Shown here: positions 1 to 8,483 of the stretch, piece after piece | How positions within the stretch are numbered: the first letter of the stretch is position 1 | How the letters are laid out: each line of letters starts with the position of its first letter | Assembly (NCBI RefSeq): GCF_000716335.1 | Contig: NZ_KL591008.1 | Location: forward strand, 55,090-119,089 | DNA length: 64,000 nucleotides | Reading direction: 5' to 3' | From: Streptomyces sp. NRRL S-118 | Lineage (GTDB): Bacteria > Actinomycetota > Actinomycetes > Streptomycetales > Streptomycetaceae | Translations under genes and position numbers: made by a program | Notes under the pieces: model-generated | Told to the model about the DNA's origin: nothing | Databases searched by the model: none | What the model saw: the letters and a program-made list of their open reading frames with translations, nothing else

Positions 1-311
1 GACAACCGCCCGTACCGCTCCAGGAAGCTGAACGTCGACACCGGCTCGAAGATCGACGTCCAGACGGAGTTGTAGTTGACCGAGGACGCCATGACGGCCA
101 CCAGCGCCTCGCCCGGGCCGAGCTCCGGCAGGGGCACGTCGTCGAGGTGCAGGGACTTGCGCGGGTCCTTCTCGCGCGTGGTCAGACCGGAGAACATCTC
201 GGTCTCGTCCTTGTGCACGGTCACCGCGCGGTACGACTCGGGGAGCTGCAGGGCGGCGAAGTCGGCGGACGTGGTGTCCGGGGACTGGATCGCGTCCAGG
301 ATTTCCTTCAC
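1..311 (-). CDS. ccr: Crotonyl-CoA carboxylase/reductase, N-terminal part
   Basis: Partial gene: the first 103 codons are present and the rest lies beyond the left edge. The enzyme reductively carboxylates crotonyl-CoA to ethylmalonyl-CoA, the key step of the ethylmalonyl-CoA pathway, and supplies extender units for polyketides. The N-terminus begins MKEILDAIQSPDT, continues through LPESYRAVTVHKDE and a GPGEALVAVMASSVNYN segment, the typical start of the MDR-type (alcohol dehydrogenase-like) fold in Ccr proteins. The start is GTG at 311, preceded by a GGAGG ribosome site about 7 bases upstream. A TetR gene and a 3-hydroxyacyl-CoA dehydrogenase gene lie upstream on the same strand, which fits four-carbon acyl-CoA metabolism. 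Confidence 0.93.
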   Translation of the reverse strand, partial: MKEILDAIQSPDTTSADFAALQLPESYRAVTVHKDETEMFSGLTTREKDPRKSLHLDDVPLPELGPGEALVAVMASSVNYNSVWTSIFEPVSTFSFLERYGRL

Positions 312-571
312 GGTGTTGCCTCCGGCGAAGAAGCGTCTTGAGGGGAGACGCTGGGTTGAACGTCGGGGAAGTGCTGCTGTGGAGGTGTGCCGTCGGTTCG
401 GCGGGGTGGTGCTGGCAGCGCTGGGTGGAGCGCGAAAGGGCCTGTGACGCAGGCGTCCGGGCGCGCGAGCCGGGACGGGCTTGCGGGGACAGCCGGCGTA
501 CGAGTGGTCTCTGCACGCCGGCCGCCCGGACAACATCAACGTATGACACCGCGTGCCAGGCCGCAAGACAC

Positions 572-593
572 TGAGTGCCAACAATTTCACTCA
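572..593. promoter_or_regulatory. Inverted repeat in the ccr upstream region, candidate TetR operator
   Basis: The 409-base gap 312-720 between the TetR gene and ccr holds no convincing gene. It contains an inverted repeat, TGAGTG-N10-CACTCA, about 260 bases before the ccr start codon. Size and symmetry suit a TetR dimer, and the neighbouring regulator is the obvious candidate. No second copy was found by eye, so this is inference only. Confidence 0.3.
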
Positions 594-720
594 CCTGCCA
601 TCTCCCCGTCACACATGAGCGATGATCGATCGAAGGGGGCTTCCGCGGGCAGGGAAAAGCCCGCCGAGCTCGACGAATGCCGTCAAGCCGGGCGGGCGTG
701 CGTGCGGCGCGCGAGGCGCG

Positions 721-1551
721 TCAGCGGTGTTCCTTGAGGGTCTTCTCGATGCTGCGCATGATCTCCTCCAGCGGGGCGTCCGTGCGGGCCACCGTCACCA
801 GCACGTCGCCGGTGGCGGACGCCGTCGCGGCCGGGGACGGGGTGGACGACCCGCCGGCGGCGCGGCCGGCGCCTATGCCCGTACCGAAGGTGTCCCGGAC
901 GATCGCGAAGGCGTGGTCCAGCTGCGCCTCCACGTCGCCCTGGCCGCCCGCCCGCAGCCAGCGGCGCAGCACGTGGTTGTGCGCCGTGACGACGGCCGAC
1001 GCGGCCACCTCGGCCAGCAGCGGGTCGTCATTGCCGTCGTGGTGGTCCCGCTCGTCGAAGTGGCCCAGCAGGTAGCGGGTGAACAGCCGCTCGTAGCGGG
1101 CCACCGAGGCGATCTCGCGCTCCCGCAGGGTGGGCACCTCGCGAGTGAGGCGGTAGCGCTCGACCGAGACCGCCGGGGACGCCGCGTACATCTTCATGAC
1201 TTCCTTGATGCCGCGGCAGACCGTGTCCAGCGGGTGCTCGTGCGGCGGGGCCGCGTTCAGCACCGCCTCCGCCCGCACCAGGGTGTCGTCGTGGTCCGGG
1301 AAGATCGCCTCTTCCTTGGAGCGGAAGTGGCGGAAGAAGGTCCGGCGGGCGACTCCCGCCGCGGCGGCGATCTCGTCGACCGTCGTCGCTTCGTACCCCT
1401 TGGTCGCGAACAGCTCCATGGCGGCGGCCGCGAGCTCACGGCGCATCTTGAGCCGCTGGGCGGCGGCTCGGCTGCCCGCGGCGCTCTCGGGGGCGTCGGG
1501 CGTCGCGGTGGAACGGGAGGGCCGGCGGGCGGAGTCAGCGGGCTGGGACAT
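721..1551 (-). CDS. TetR family transcriptional regulator
   Basis: DNA-binding regulator of 276 residues. The TetR helix-turn-helix is clear: LAAAAMELFATKGYEATTVD, followed by EIAAAAGVARRTFFRHFRSK at about residues 40-75. The C-terminal ligand domain is all-helical, ending in a Pro/Ala/Ser-rich linker and an acidic helix (APLEEIMRSIEK). The frame is open further upstream, but ATG at 1551 (MSQPADSARR) gives a normal N-terminal tail, so I chose it. It lies 103 bases after the 3-hydroxyacyl-CoA dehydrogenase gene and upstream of ccr, all on the minus strand, so control of crotonyl/butyryl-CoA metabolism is a reasonable guess. The ligand is unknown. Confidence 0.9.
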   Translation of the reverse strand: MSQPADSARRPSRSTATPDAPESAAGSRAAAQRLKMRRELAAAAMELFATKGYEATTVDEIAAAAGVARRTFFRHFRSKEEAIFPDHDDTLVRAEAVLNAAPPHEHPLDTVCRGIKEVMKMYAASPAVSVERYRLTREVPTLREREIASVARYERLFTRYLLGHFDERDHHDGNDDPLLAEVAASAVVTAHNHVLRRWLRAGGQGDVEAQLDHAFAIVRDTFGTGIGAGRAAGGSSTPSPAATASATGDVLVTVARTDAPLEEIMRSIEKTLKEHR

Positions 1552-1654
1552 GACCTGAACGTACTGCATCGGTGCAGGAGACCGCGCCTGTGGGCCCGTG
1601 GAGGGGGCCGGGCCGCCCGCCCTGTCGAGCAGCCCGCCCCACTCCCCGTACGGC

Positions 1655-3436
1655 TCAGCGCCGGGCATGTTCGCGGAAGCCACGCCCCGTCTTCCGGCCG
1701 AGGCAGCCCGCCGCCACCAGGTGCTCCAGCAGCGGGGCGGGCGCGAGGCCCGGGTCGCGGAACTCGCGGTGCAGCACCTGCTCGATGGCGAGCGAGACGT
1801 CCAGGCCCACCACGTCGAGCAACTCGAACGGCCCCATCGGGTAGCCGCCGCCCAGCTTCATCGCGGCGTCGATGTCGTCGAGCGAGGCGTAGTGCTCCTG
1901 GACCATCTTGATCGCGTTGTTCAGGTACGGGAAGAGCAGCGCGTTCACGATGAAGCCGGCGCGGTCGCCGCAGTCCACCGGGTGCTTGCGGATCCGGGTG
2001 GTGACCTCGCGGACGGTGGCGTGGACGTCGTCGGCGGTCAGGACCGTCCGGACGATCTCCACCAGCTTCATCGCCGGGGCCGGGTTGAAGAAGTGCATCC
2101 CGATCACGTCCTGCGGGCGCGAGGTGGCGCGGGCGCAGGCGACGACGGGCAGGGACGAGGTCGTGGTGGCGAGCACCGCGCCCGGCTTGCAGACCTTGTC
2201 GAGCGTCCCGAAGAGCTGCCGCTTGACCTCCAGGTCCTCGGCGACCGCCTCCACCGCCAGGTCGACCTCGGCGAAGGCGTCGAGGGACCCGGCCGGGGTG
2301 ATGCGCGCCAGCGTCTCGTCCCGGGCCTCCGGGGTCATGCGCCCCTTGTCGACGGAACGGGCCAGCGACTTCGCGATCCGGGCCTTGGCCGTCTCCGCCT
2401 TCTCCAGGGAGCGGGCGGCGAGGACCACCTCGTACCCGGCCTTCGCGAAGACCTCCGCGATGCCGCTCGCCATGGTGCCGGAACCCGCGACGCCGACCGA
2501 GCGGACCTCACGGGACTCGCCCGTCGCGGCCGCCTCCAGCGGGGTCAGGGCGTCCCGCACCACGACACCGCTGTCCGGCGCCTCGTACGTGTAGAACCCG
2601 CGGCCCGACTTGCGGCCCGTCAGCCCCGCCTCGGCCAGGTGCTTCAGGACGGGCGCGGGTGCGTGCAGCCGGTCGCCCGACTCGGCGTACATGGCCTCCA
2701 GGACGGTACGGGCGGTGTCGATCCCGATCAGGTCCAGCAGGGCGAGCGGCCCCATCGGCAGGCCGCAGCCCAGCCGCATCGCCGCGTCGATGTCCTCGCG
2801 GGAGGCGTACTTCGACTCGTACATCGCGGCGGCCTGGTTCAGGTAGCCGAAGAGCAGCCCGTCGGCGACGAAACCGGGCCGGTCGCCGACCGCGACGGGC
2901 TCCTTGCCCAGCGCGTGGGCGAGGTCGGTGACGGCGGCGACGGCCTGAGGGGACGTCAGCACCGAGGAGACCACCTCGACCAGCTTCATCGCCGGGGCCG
3001 GGTTGAAGAAGTGCAGGCCCAGCACCCGCTCGGGCCGCGCGGAGTCGGCCGCGAGCCGCGTCACGGACAGGGCGTTGGTTCCGGTGGCGAGGATCGCGTC
3101 CGGGCGGACGATGCCGTCCAGGGCCCGGAAGACCTGCTGCTTGACCTCGTACGACTCCGGCACGACCTCGATCACGAGATCGGCGTCGGCCGCGGCCTGG
3201 AGGTCGGAGAAGGTGCGGAAACGGGCGAGGATGCCGCGGCGCTGCTCCTCGGTGATCCGCTCGCGGGCCACCGAACGGGCGGTGGCCGCCTCCAGGGAGG
3301 CGACGGCGCGGCGCGCGGCGGCCTCGCTGATGTCGATGCCGATGACTTCGCGGCCGGCGCGGACCAGGACCTCGGCGATACCGGCGCCCATCGTGCCGAG
3401 GCCGACGACGGCAATGGTGGAGAGAGGGGTGTCCAT
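1655..3436 (-). CDS. 3-hydroxyacyl-CoA dehydrogenase, duplicated two-module form
   Basis: NAD(P)-dependent oxidation or reduction of 3-hydroxyacyl-CoA, probably 3-hydroxybutyryl-CoA / acetoacetyl-CoA. The 593-residue protein is a tandem duplication. Each half has a Rossmann nucleotide site (VVGLGTMGAGIAEVLVRAG near residue 10 and VGVAGSGTMASGIAEVF near 310), a catalytic HFFNPAPAMKLVE segment, and a C-terminal 3HCDH domain with GFVADGLLFGYLN or GFIVNALLFPYLN. Single-module enzymes are about 285 residues, so this is two complete copies. The start is ATG at 3436 with GGAG upstream; the longer reading frame has no supporting signal. Its place before the TetR gene and ccr suggests it feeds crotonyl-CoA to Ccr. 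Confidence 0.93.
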   Translation of the reverse strand: MDTPLSTIAVVGLGTMGAGIAEVLVRAGREVIGIDISEAAARRAVASLEAATARSVARERITEEQRRGILARFRTFSDLQAAADADLVIEVVPESYEVKQQVFRALDGIVRPDAILATGTNALSVTRLAADSARPERVLGLHFFNPAPAMKLVEVVSSVLTSPQAVAAVTDLAHALGKEPVAVGDRPGFVADGLLFGYLNQAAAMYESKYASREDIDAAMRLGCGLPMGPLALLDLIGIDTARTVLEAMYAESGDRLHAPAPVLKHLAEAGLTGRKSGRGFYTYEAPDSGVVVRDALTPLEAAATGESREVRSVGVAGSGTMASGIAEVFAKAGYEVVLAARSLEKAETAKARIAKSLARSVDKGRMTPEARDETLARITPAGSLDAFAEVDLAVEAVAEDLEVKRQLFGTLDKVCKPGAVLATTTSSLPVVACARATSRPQDVIGMHFFNPAPAMKLVEIVRTVLTADDVHATVREVTTRIRKHPVDCGDRAGFIVNALLFPYLNNAIKMVQEHYASLDDIDAAMKLGGGYPMGPFELLDVVGLDVSLAIEQVLHREFRDPGLAPAPLLEHLVAAGCLGRKTGRGFREHARR

Positions 3437-3759
3437 CACGGGACTCCAGGGATGAGTGACGACTGATGAGGGGCGCGCGGGGATGCGTGCAGGGCATCGC
3501 ATCCCGTCGCGGGTGCCGCGCGCGAAGTCGCGGTGGAGAACCGACGGACCCTGTCCCGGAGTCACGTCGTACGAAATGCCGAACCGACCGGCTCTCCGTG
3601 GCCTCGCGGCCGCGGAGGTCCACACAGGCGGCTGCGTCACCAGGCCGCCATGAGTGCGTGTGCGGGTGTGTCCCGCTCACCTGAGGTTAACCGGCGAGTA
3701 ACGAGCGCGCCAGTCCTGCGAACTCCCCGCGCGGTGTGACGCTCGCTACGCTGGCGGGC
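3437..3759. promoter_or_regulatory. Intergenic region with a leaderless promoter for the HEAT-repeat gene
   Basis: This gap separates two divergent genes. TACGCT at 3747-3752 stands 7 bases before the ATG at 3760, the usual arrangement of leaderless actinobacterial transcripts. An imperfect GTTA-N9-TAAC repeat with an embedded GGTTAACC palindrome lies near 3685-3703. No other element is evident. Confidence 0.4.
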
Positions 3760-4350
3760 ATGACGGCCATGGACGAGGAGCTGCGGTCGCTCGCGGACCG
3801 GTTACGTGACGAGGCGGACGGATCCGGGGCCTGCGAGCGGCTGATCGCCGTCGAGGACCCGGAGGAGCTCGCCGCCGTCCTGACGCGGCCAGGGCAGCCG
3901 CTGTGGGCCCGCGAGATCGCCGCGTTCCGGCTCGGGCTGGCGGGGGACCGGCGCGCCTTCGAAGCGCTGGTGCTGCTGCTGAACCACCGCGACCCCGAGC
4001 GCTGCGTCTCCGCCGCGTACGCGCTGTCGCGGCTGGGCGACCCCCGCACCCCGCGGGCGGCGGCCGCGCTCGCCACCAACGAACTGCGCGTCGCCTACGC
4101 GCTCACCCCCGTGCGGCTGCTGACCGCCCTCCGCGCGCCGGAGACCGTCCCTGCGCTGGTCACCGTGTTGCAGCGCCGGCTCGCCGACCCGGCCGACCCG
4201 CACTGGCGCGTCGCCCTCGCCTGCGTGGAGGGCCTCGGCGTCCTGGCCGACCCCCGGGCCCGCCCGGTTCTGGAGGCGGCCCTCCGCCGCCACCGGCTGG
4301 CCGCCGCCGCCGCGGCCGCCCTGTCCCGGCTGCCCGCCGTCCCGGCCTGA
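3760..4350 (+). CDS. HEAT-repeat domain protein
   Basis: Protein of 196 residues without enzyme motifs. After a short N-terminal helix it consists of repeated helix pairs typical of HEAT / PBS-lyase repeats: AVLTRPGQPLWAREIAAFRLG, then VLLLNHRDPERCVSAAYALS with LGDPRTPRAAAAL, then PALVTVLQRRL, then a HWRVALACVEGLGVLADP unit. Such scaffolds usually mediate protein contacts. ATG at 3760 was chosen because of the TACGCT box just upstream; a GTG at 3736 and an ATG at 3769 are also in frame. It converges on the GNAT gene with 7 bases between stops. Confidence 0.8.
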   Translation: MTAMDEELRSLADRLRDEADGSGACERLIAVEDPEELAAVLTRPGQPLWAREIAAFRLGLAGDRRAFEALVLLLNHRDPERCVSAAYALSRLGDPRTPRAAAALATNELRVAYALTPVRLLTALRAPETVPALVTVLQRRLADPADPHWRVALACVEGLGVLADPRARPVLEAALRRHRLAAAAAAALSRLPAVPA

Positions 4351-4357
4351 GCGCGAC

Positions 4358-4873
4358 TCAGAGCGAGAGGGGCCGTGTGTAACGGAGCTCGGGCAGCACC
4401 GCGCCGGCCACGTGCCATGGTTCCTCCGCCCCGTCGGGAGCGAAGCCGGCGGCTTCGTAGAAACGGCGGGCCCGGGTGTTGGCCTCCAGGACCCACAGGC
4501 GCATCGCGGCGCGCCCGGTGGTGGCGCAGCGGGCGAGCGCCTCGGTGACCAGCGCGCGGCCCACCCCCGTGGACAGGTGCGCGGGATCGGCGTACAGGGC
4601 GTACAGCTCGGCGTCGGCCGTCACCGCACCGCCGTCGCGGTACGGCCCGTGGCACGCCCAGCCGACGACGGCGCCGGAGCGCTCCGCCACCAGGTTCACC
4701 ACGTCCGGTCCGGCCGCGGCGAGGTGCTCCCGGCGCAGGGCGGTCTCCGCCGCGACGTCCATCGCGTCCAGGTACGCCTGGGGAACCAGGCCGCGGTAGG
4801 TGGCCTGCCATCCCCGTACGCGGATACCGGCGACCGCGGCGCAGTCCGCCACCGTCATCTCCCGGACGATCAT
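4358..4873 (-). CDS. GNAT family N-acetyltransferase
   Basis: Acetyl-CoA-dependent acetyltransferase of 171 residues; the acceptor is unknown. The N-terminus MIVREMTVADCAAVAGIRV is the typical first strand and helix. The acetyl-CoA site is in LSTGVGRALVTEALARC, a slightly relaxed Q/RxxGxG/A motif, followed by LWVLEANTRARRFYEAAGF, the last conserved GNAT motif. ATG at 4873 starts the conserved domain directly; the long upstream reading frame is not supported. It is likely a monocistronic gene. Confidence 0.88.
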   Translation of the reverse strand: MIVREMTVADCAAVAGIRVRGWQATYRGLVPQAYLDAMDVAAETALRREHLAAAGPDVVNLVAERSGAVVGWACHGPYRDGGAVTADAELYALYADPAHLSTGVGRALVTEALARCATTGRAAMRLWVLEANTRARRFYEAAGFAPDGAEEPWHVAGAVLPELRYTRPLSL

Positions 4874-4992
4874 CGCGAGCCGCCCGGAACTCCTCGGTTC
4901 CGGTGAGGGGTTCCGGGCGGGACCGGCCCGCCGGGGGCGGGCGCATGCGTGAGGTGTGCGGTGCTCATGCGCCTCATCCTGGCGCAGGGTCC

Positions 4993-6540
4993 TCAGAAGC
5001 GGCGGGTGAATTTCCGCGGGGGTGCCTCCACCGCCCGGGCCGTCCTGGCCGGCAGCGGATCCGCCGCCGTCGCGCAGACCGCGTCCGGCGCGCCGGCGCC
5101 GGCGCCGCGCGGCACCTCTCCCGTCTCCAGGTACCGCACCAGGTGCCGGTCCAGACAGGCGTTGCCGGCGAGCGTGATCGCGTGGTTGCCGCCGCCCTGC
5201 TCGACGACCAGGCTGGAGCCGCGCAGCTTGTGGTGGACGGAGACGCCGCCGCCGTACGGAGTGGCCGCGTCCTCCGTCGCCTGGAACAGCAGCACCGGCG
5301 GCAGCGCGTCGTTCGACACGTCCGGCGGGGTCAGGGACTCGACCGGCCAGAAGGCGCACGGCGCGTTGTACCAGGCGTTGTTCCAGGTGGAGAACGGCGC
5401 CTTGGCGTACACGTCCCAGTTGTCGCGGTGCCACACGCCCCAGTCACCGGGCCAGGCGGCGTCCCGGCACTGCACGGCGGTGTAGACCGAGTACCCGTTG
5501 TCGTCCGACGGCTCGGACGCCGCCAGCGAGGTGTACGCCGCGACCAGCGGTTCGGTGTCCTTCTCGTTGGCGTACGCCGAGAACGCCTCCGCCAGCATGG
5601 GCCAGAAGCCGTTGAAGTAGCCGCCGGGCAGGAAGGTGTCCTCCAGCTCGGCCGCGCCGACCTTCTTCCCCGCCGGCGCCTTCTTCAGCGCCTCCCGCAT
5701 CGCGTACCAGCGCGCCTCGACCTTCGCCGGGTCGGTGCCCAGCCGGTAGGTCCCGTCGTGCTCGGCCACCCACGCCAGGAACGCCTTGTGGCGGGCGTCG
5801 AAGGCGAGGTCCTGCGCGAGGTTCGCGTCGTACCAGACGCCCTGCGGGTCGACGACGGAGTCCAGGACCACCCGCCGCACGCGCTGCGGGAAGAGCTTGG
5901 CGTACACGGCACCGAGGTAGGTCCCGTACGAGTACCCGAAGTAGTTGATCCGCTCGGCGCCCAGGGCCCGCCGGATCACGTCCAGGTCCCTGGCCGAGCT
6001 GACCGTGCCCATGTGCCGCAGCAGACCGCCGTACTTGTCGCCGCACGCCCTCGCGAACGACGCGGCGCGCGTCAGGTTGGTCCGTTCGGCGTCGAGGGTG
6101 CGCGGTACGGAGTCGGGCCGCACGGGCGCGAAGTAGCCGGGCTTGCAGTCGAGTGCCGGAGTGCTCTTGCCCACGCCCCGGGGGTCGAAGCCGATGATGT
6201 CGTACTGCGCCGCCACCTTCGCCGGGAGCGAGGCCGCGACGAACCCGGCCATCGTGAGGCCGCTCGCGCCCGGGCCGCCCGGGTTGACGAGCAGTGGGCC
6301 CTGCGAGGTCTTCGCGGTGTGCGCGATCCGGGACAGCGCCAGCGTGATCCGCTCACCGCCCGGCGCGCCGTGGTCCAGCGGGACCTGGACCGTCGCGCAC
6401 TGGAGCTTCGGGTACTCCTTGGTGGCGCATGCCTTCCACGTGAGGCCGGCGGCTCGCGGTTCGGCCGTGGAGGGGACGGCGGTGACGGCGCTCGCCATCA
6501 GCGCCCCGGCGGCGATCAGCACTCCTGCGCGTTTCTGCAT
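4993..6540 (-). CDS. Secreted tripeptidyl aminopeptidase, S33 family alpha/beta hydrolase
   Basis: Extracellular exopeptidase of 515 residues related to Streptomyces Tap and SlpD/SlpE, which release tripeptides from protein N-termini. A signal peptide (MQKRAGVLIAAGALMASAVT) ends near AEPRAAG. The oxyanion region is LLVNPGGPGASG (about residue 83), followed by IIGFDPRGVGKS. The nucleophile elbow is FGYSYGTYLG with Ser near residue 204. The C-terminal TAP-like domain contains PVLLFQATEDAATPY (acid residue) and GGGNHAITL (catalytic His). ATG at 6540 follows a GGGAGGC site. It stands alone between a divergent-facing acetyltransferase and the radical SAM gene. Confidence 0.93.
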   Translation of the reverse strand: MQKRAGVLIAAGALMASAVTAVPSTAEPRAAGLTWKACATKEYPKLQCATVQVPLDHGAPGGERITLALSRIAHTAKTSQGPLLVNPGGPGASGLTMAGFVAASLPAKVAAQYDIIGFDPRGVGKSTPALDCKPGYFAPVRPDSVPRTLDAERTNLTRAASFARACGDKYGGLLRHMGTVSSARDLDVIRRALGAERINYFGYSYGTYLGAVYAKLFPQRVRRVVLDSVVDPQGVWYDANLAQDLAFDARHKAFLAWVAEHDGTYRLGTDPAKVEARWYAMREALKKAPAGKKVGAAELEDTFLPGGYFNGFWPMLAEAFSAYANEKDTEPLVAAYTSLAASEPSDDNGYSVYTAVQCRDAAWPGDWGVWHRDNWDVYAKAPFSTWNNAWYNAPCAFWPVESLTPPDVSNDALPPVLLFQATEDAATPYGGGVSVHHKLRGSSLVVEQGGGNHAITLAGNACLDRHLVRYLETGEVPRGAGAGAPDAVCATAADPLPARTARAVEAPPRKFTRRF

Positions 6541-6651
6541 GTGGCCTCCCGAGCTGGACGGAACGTCCCTCGGCGGATCGTCCCCGCATTCCGGCCCGGA
6601 AGGGTGGGTTCGGGTCAGACTTGACCCGATCAGAGGATGTGATCAGAGGAC

Positions 6652-7683
6652 TCAGAGGAGCGTGAGCTGGGTGGGGCCCGTGGTGCCGGCCTCGGACGGC
6701 TCCACGGGGATGCGGCGCGCCGCTCCCCGGCGGGCGGGGCCTATCCCGAACTCGTCCGCCAGCTCGTGCACCTGACGGGTGATCCGGCGCTGGTACCACT
6801 TCGGGGCGTAGGCGCCCTCCGCGTACAGCCGCTCGTAGCGCCGTACCAGGTGCGGATGGTGCCGGGCCAGCCACGTCATGAACCACTCACGGGCGCCCGG
6901 GCGCAGGTGCAGCACGAGCGGGGTCACCGACGTGGCCCCGGAGGCGGCGATCGCGCGCACGGTGGCGCGCAGCTGGTCGGGGTGGTCGCCCAGGAACGGG
7001 ACGACCGGCGCCATCAGCACCCCGCAGCCGATCCCGTGGCCGGTCAGCGTCCGGACGACGTCGAGGCGGCGCTCCGGGGCGGGGGTGCCGGGCTCGACGG
7101 TCCGCCACAGTTCGCGGTCGGTGAAGCCGACGGAGACGGAGATGCCGACCTCGGTGACCTCGGCCGCCTGGCGGAGCAGGTCGAGGTCGCGCAGGATCAG
7201 CGTTCCCTTGGTGAGGATCGAGAACGGGTTCGCGTGGTCGCGCAGCGCGGCGATGATGCCGGGCATCAGCCGGTAGCGGCCCTCGGCGCGCTGGTAGCAG
7301 TCGACGTTCGTACCCATCGCGATGTGCGCGCCCTGCCACCGGGGCGAGGCGAGCTGGCGGCGCAGCAGCTCCGGGGCGTTGGTCTTCACCACGATCTGGG
7401 AGTCGAAGCCGAGACCGGTGTCGAGGTCGAGGTAGCTGTGCGTCCTGCGGGCGAAGCAGTACACGCAGGCGTGCGAGCAGCCGCGGTACGGGTTGACGGT
7501 CCATTCGAACGGCATGCGCGACGCGCCGGGCACCCGGTTCAGGATCGAACGTGCCCGCACCTCGTGGAACGTCATGCCGCGGAACTCGGGCGTGTCGAAG
7601 GTGCGGGTGGTGACGGCGTCCGTGCCGAACAGCACGGGCTCCCCGCCCCGGGCGGGGTCGTCGCTCAGATGGTCCCAGCGCAT
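6652..7683 (-). CDS. Radical SAM protein, Rv2578c type (spore photoproduct lyase-like)
   Basis: A 343-residue radical S-adenosylmethionine protein. The [4Fe-4S] motif is CSHACVYC near residues 69-76 in a NPYRGCSHACVYCFARRTHS context, the signature of the spore photoproduct lyase-like family that includes mycobacterial Rv2578c. Downstream segments (GTNVDCYQ, FSILTKGTLILRDLD, EVGISVSVGFTDR, GVLMAPVVPFLGD) continue the barrel. The reaction of this subfamily is not established; a role in nucleic-acid repair is suggested by family and by the SOS-like box just upstream. ATG at 7683 has a GAGGAGG site 7 bases before it; the upstream ATG at 7734 would place the operator inside the gene and is less likely. 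Confidence 0.9.
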   Translation of the reverse strand: MRWDHLSDDPARGGEPVLFGTDAVTTRTFDTPEFRGMTFHEVRARSILNRVPGASRMPFEWTVNPYRGCSHACVYCFARRTHSYLDLDTGLGFDSQIVVKTNAPELLRRQLASPRWQGAHIAMGTNVDCYQRAEGRYRLMPGIIAALRDHANPFSILTKGTLILRDLDLLRQAAEVTEVGISVSVGFTDRELWRTVEPGTPAPERRLDVVRTLTGHGIGCGVLMAPVVPFLGDHPDQLRATVRAIAASGATSVTPLVLHLRPGAREWFMTWLARHHPHLVRRYERLYAEGAYAPKWYQRRITRQVHELADEFGIGPARRGAARRIPVEPSEAGTTGPTQLTLL

Positions 7684-7718
7684 GGACGCCTCCTCGGTCG
7701 GCACTGCCCCAGACAATA

Positions 7719-7730
7719 GAACAGATGTTC
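7719..7730. promoter_or_regulatory. LexA (SOS) box overlapping the radical SAM promoter
   Basis: The palindrome GAAC-AGAT-GTTC lies 36-47 bases upstream of the radical SAM start codon. Extended by one base each side it reads AGAACAGATGTTCC, which matches the Gram-positive LexA consensus CGAACRNRYGTTYC at every position but the first. On the minus strand it sits immediately before TATTGT (7718-7713), a plausible -10 element, so LexA bound here would block transcription. Binding is inferred from the motif alone. Confidence 0.62.
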
Positions 7731-7817
7731 CCATGATCGCTTGCCCCCGGATTTGGGCGCGCCCCGCCCAGGTGGTTGGCTTGTGCTCCCCTTAGGAACG
7801 AGTGCTGGAGGACAGGC

Positions 7818-8261
7818 ATGGCGCAGGTCGAGGCCACGACGGAACGGGTCATCGCGGCGGACGCGGAGACGGTGTTCGACGCGCTGGCCGACTACAAGGA
7901 CACCCGCGCGAAGCTGCTGCCCGAGCACTTCAGCGAGTACCAGGTGCGGGAGGGCGGCGACGGCGAGGGCACTCTCGTCCACTGGAAGCTCCAGGCCACG
8001 AGCAAGCGCATCCGCGACTGCCTGCTCGAGGTCACGGAGCCGAGCGACGGGCGGCTGGTGGAGAAGGACCGCAACTCCTCCATGGTCACCACCTGGACCG
8101 TGACCCCGGCCGGCGAGGGCCGCTCCAAGGTCGTCGTCACGACCGTCTGGAACGGCGCCGGCGGCATCGGCGGCTTCTTCGAGAGGACCTTCGCCCCCAA
8201 GGGCCTCGGCCGCATCTACGACCAGGTGCTGGCCAGGCTCGCCGCCGAGGTCGAGAAGTAG
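7818..8261 (+). CDS. SRPBCC (polyketide cyclase / START-like) family protein
   Basis: A 147-residue lipid- or ligand-binding fold protein of unknown substrate. It starts MAQVEATTERVIAADAETVF, the first strand and helix of the SRPBCC fold, runs through beta strands such as GTLVHWKLQATSKRIR and VTTVWNGAGGIGGFFERTF, and ends with the long C-terminal helix LGRIYDQVLARLAAEVEK. ATG at 7818 has GGAGGA about 5 bases upstream. It is divergent from the radical SAM gene across a shared 134-base region that carries the SOS-like box. Confidence 0.85.
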   Translation: MAQVEATTERVIAADAETVFDALADYKDTRAKLLPEHFSEYQVREGGDGEGTLVHWKLQATSKRIRDCLLEVTEPSDGRLVEKDRNSSMVTTWTVTPAGEGRSKVVVTTVWNGAGGIGGFFERTFAPKGLGRIYDQVLARLAAEVEK

Positions 8262-8483
8262 CAGGCGGGAGCGGCGCTCACCGGTTCGGGTGATCTTCCC
8301 GCGGACTCCGGGGCGCACGCCGCACCCGGCGGTGCGGGAAACCGCCTGATGACGTGGTGCCGCCCGGCCCCGCCCGCCCACCCGGTACCCCGATCGACCG
8401 ACTTGCTCCCCCTCGACGCGTAATGCGATGAATGGCGCCGCGCAGGCGTCATCGCGGCGGACGCGACGGAGGGGAGCAGGTTC

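Noticed and set aside
622..1911. A 429-codon open frame on the plus strand
   Set aside because: It lies opposite the TetR and dehydrogenase genes and encodes Arg/Gly/His-rich sequence without a domain, typical of antisense frames in GC-rich DNA.
3685..3703. GTTA-N9-TAAC inverted repeat as a regulator site
   Set aside because: Too short and imperfect; lies far from the dehydrogenase start and has no second copy.
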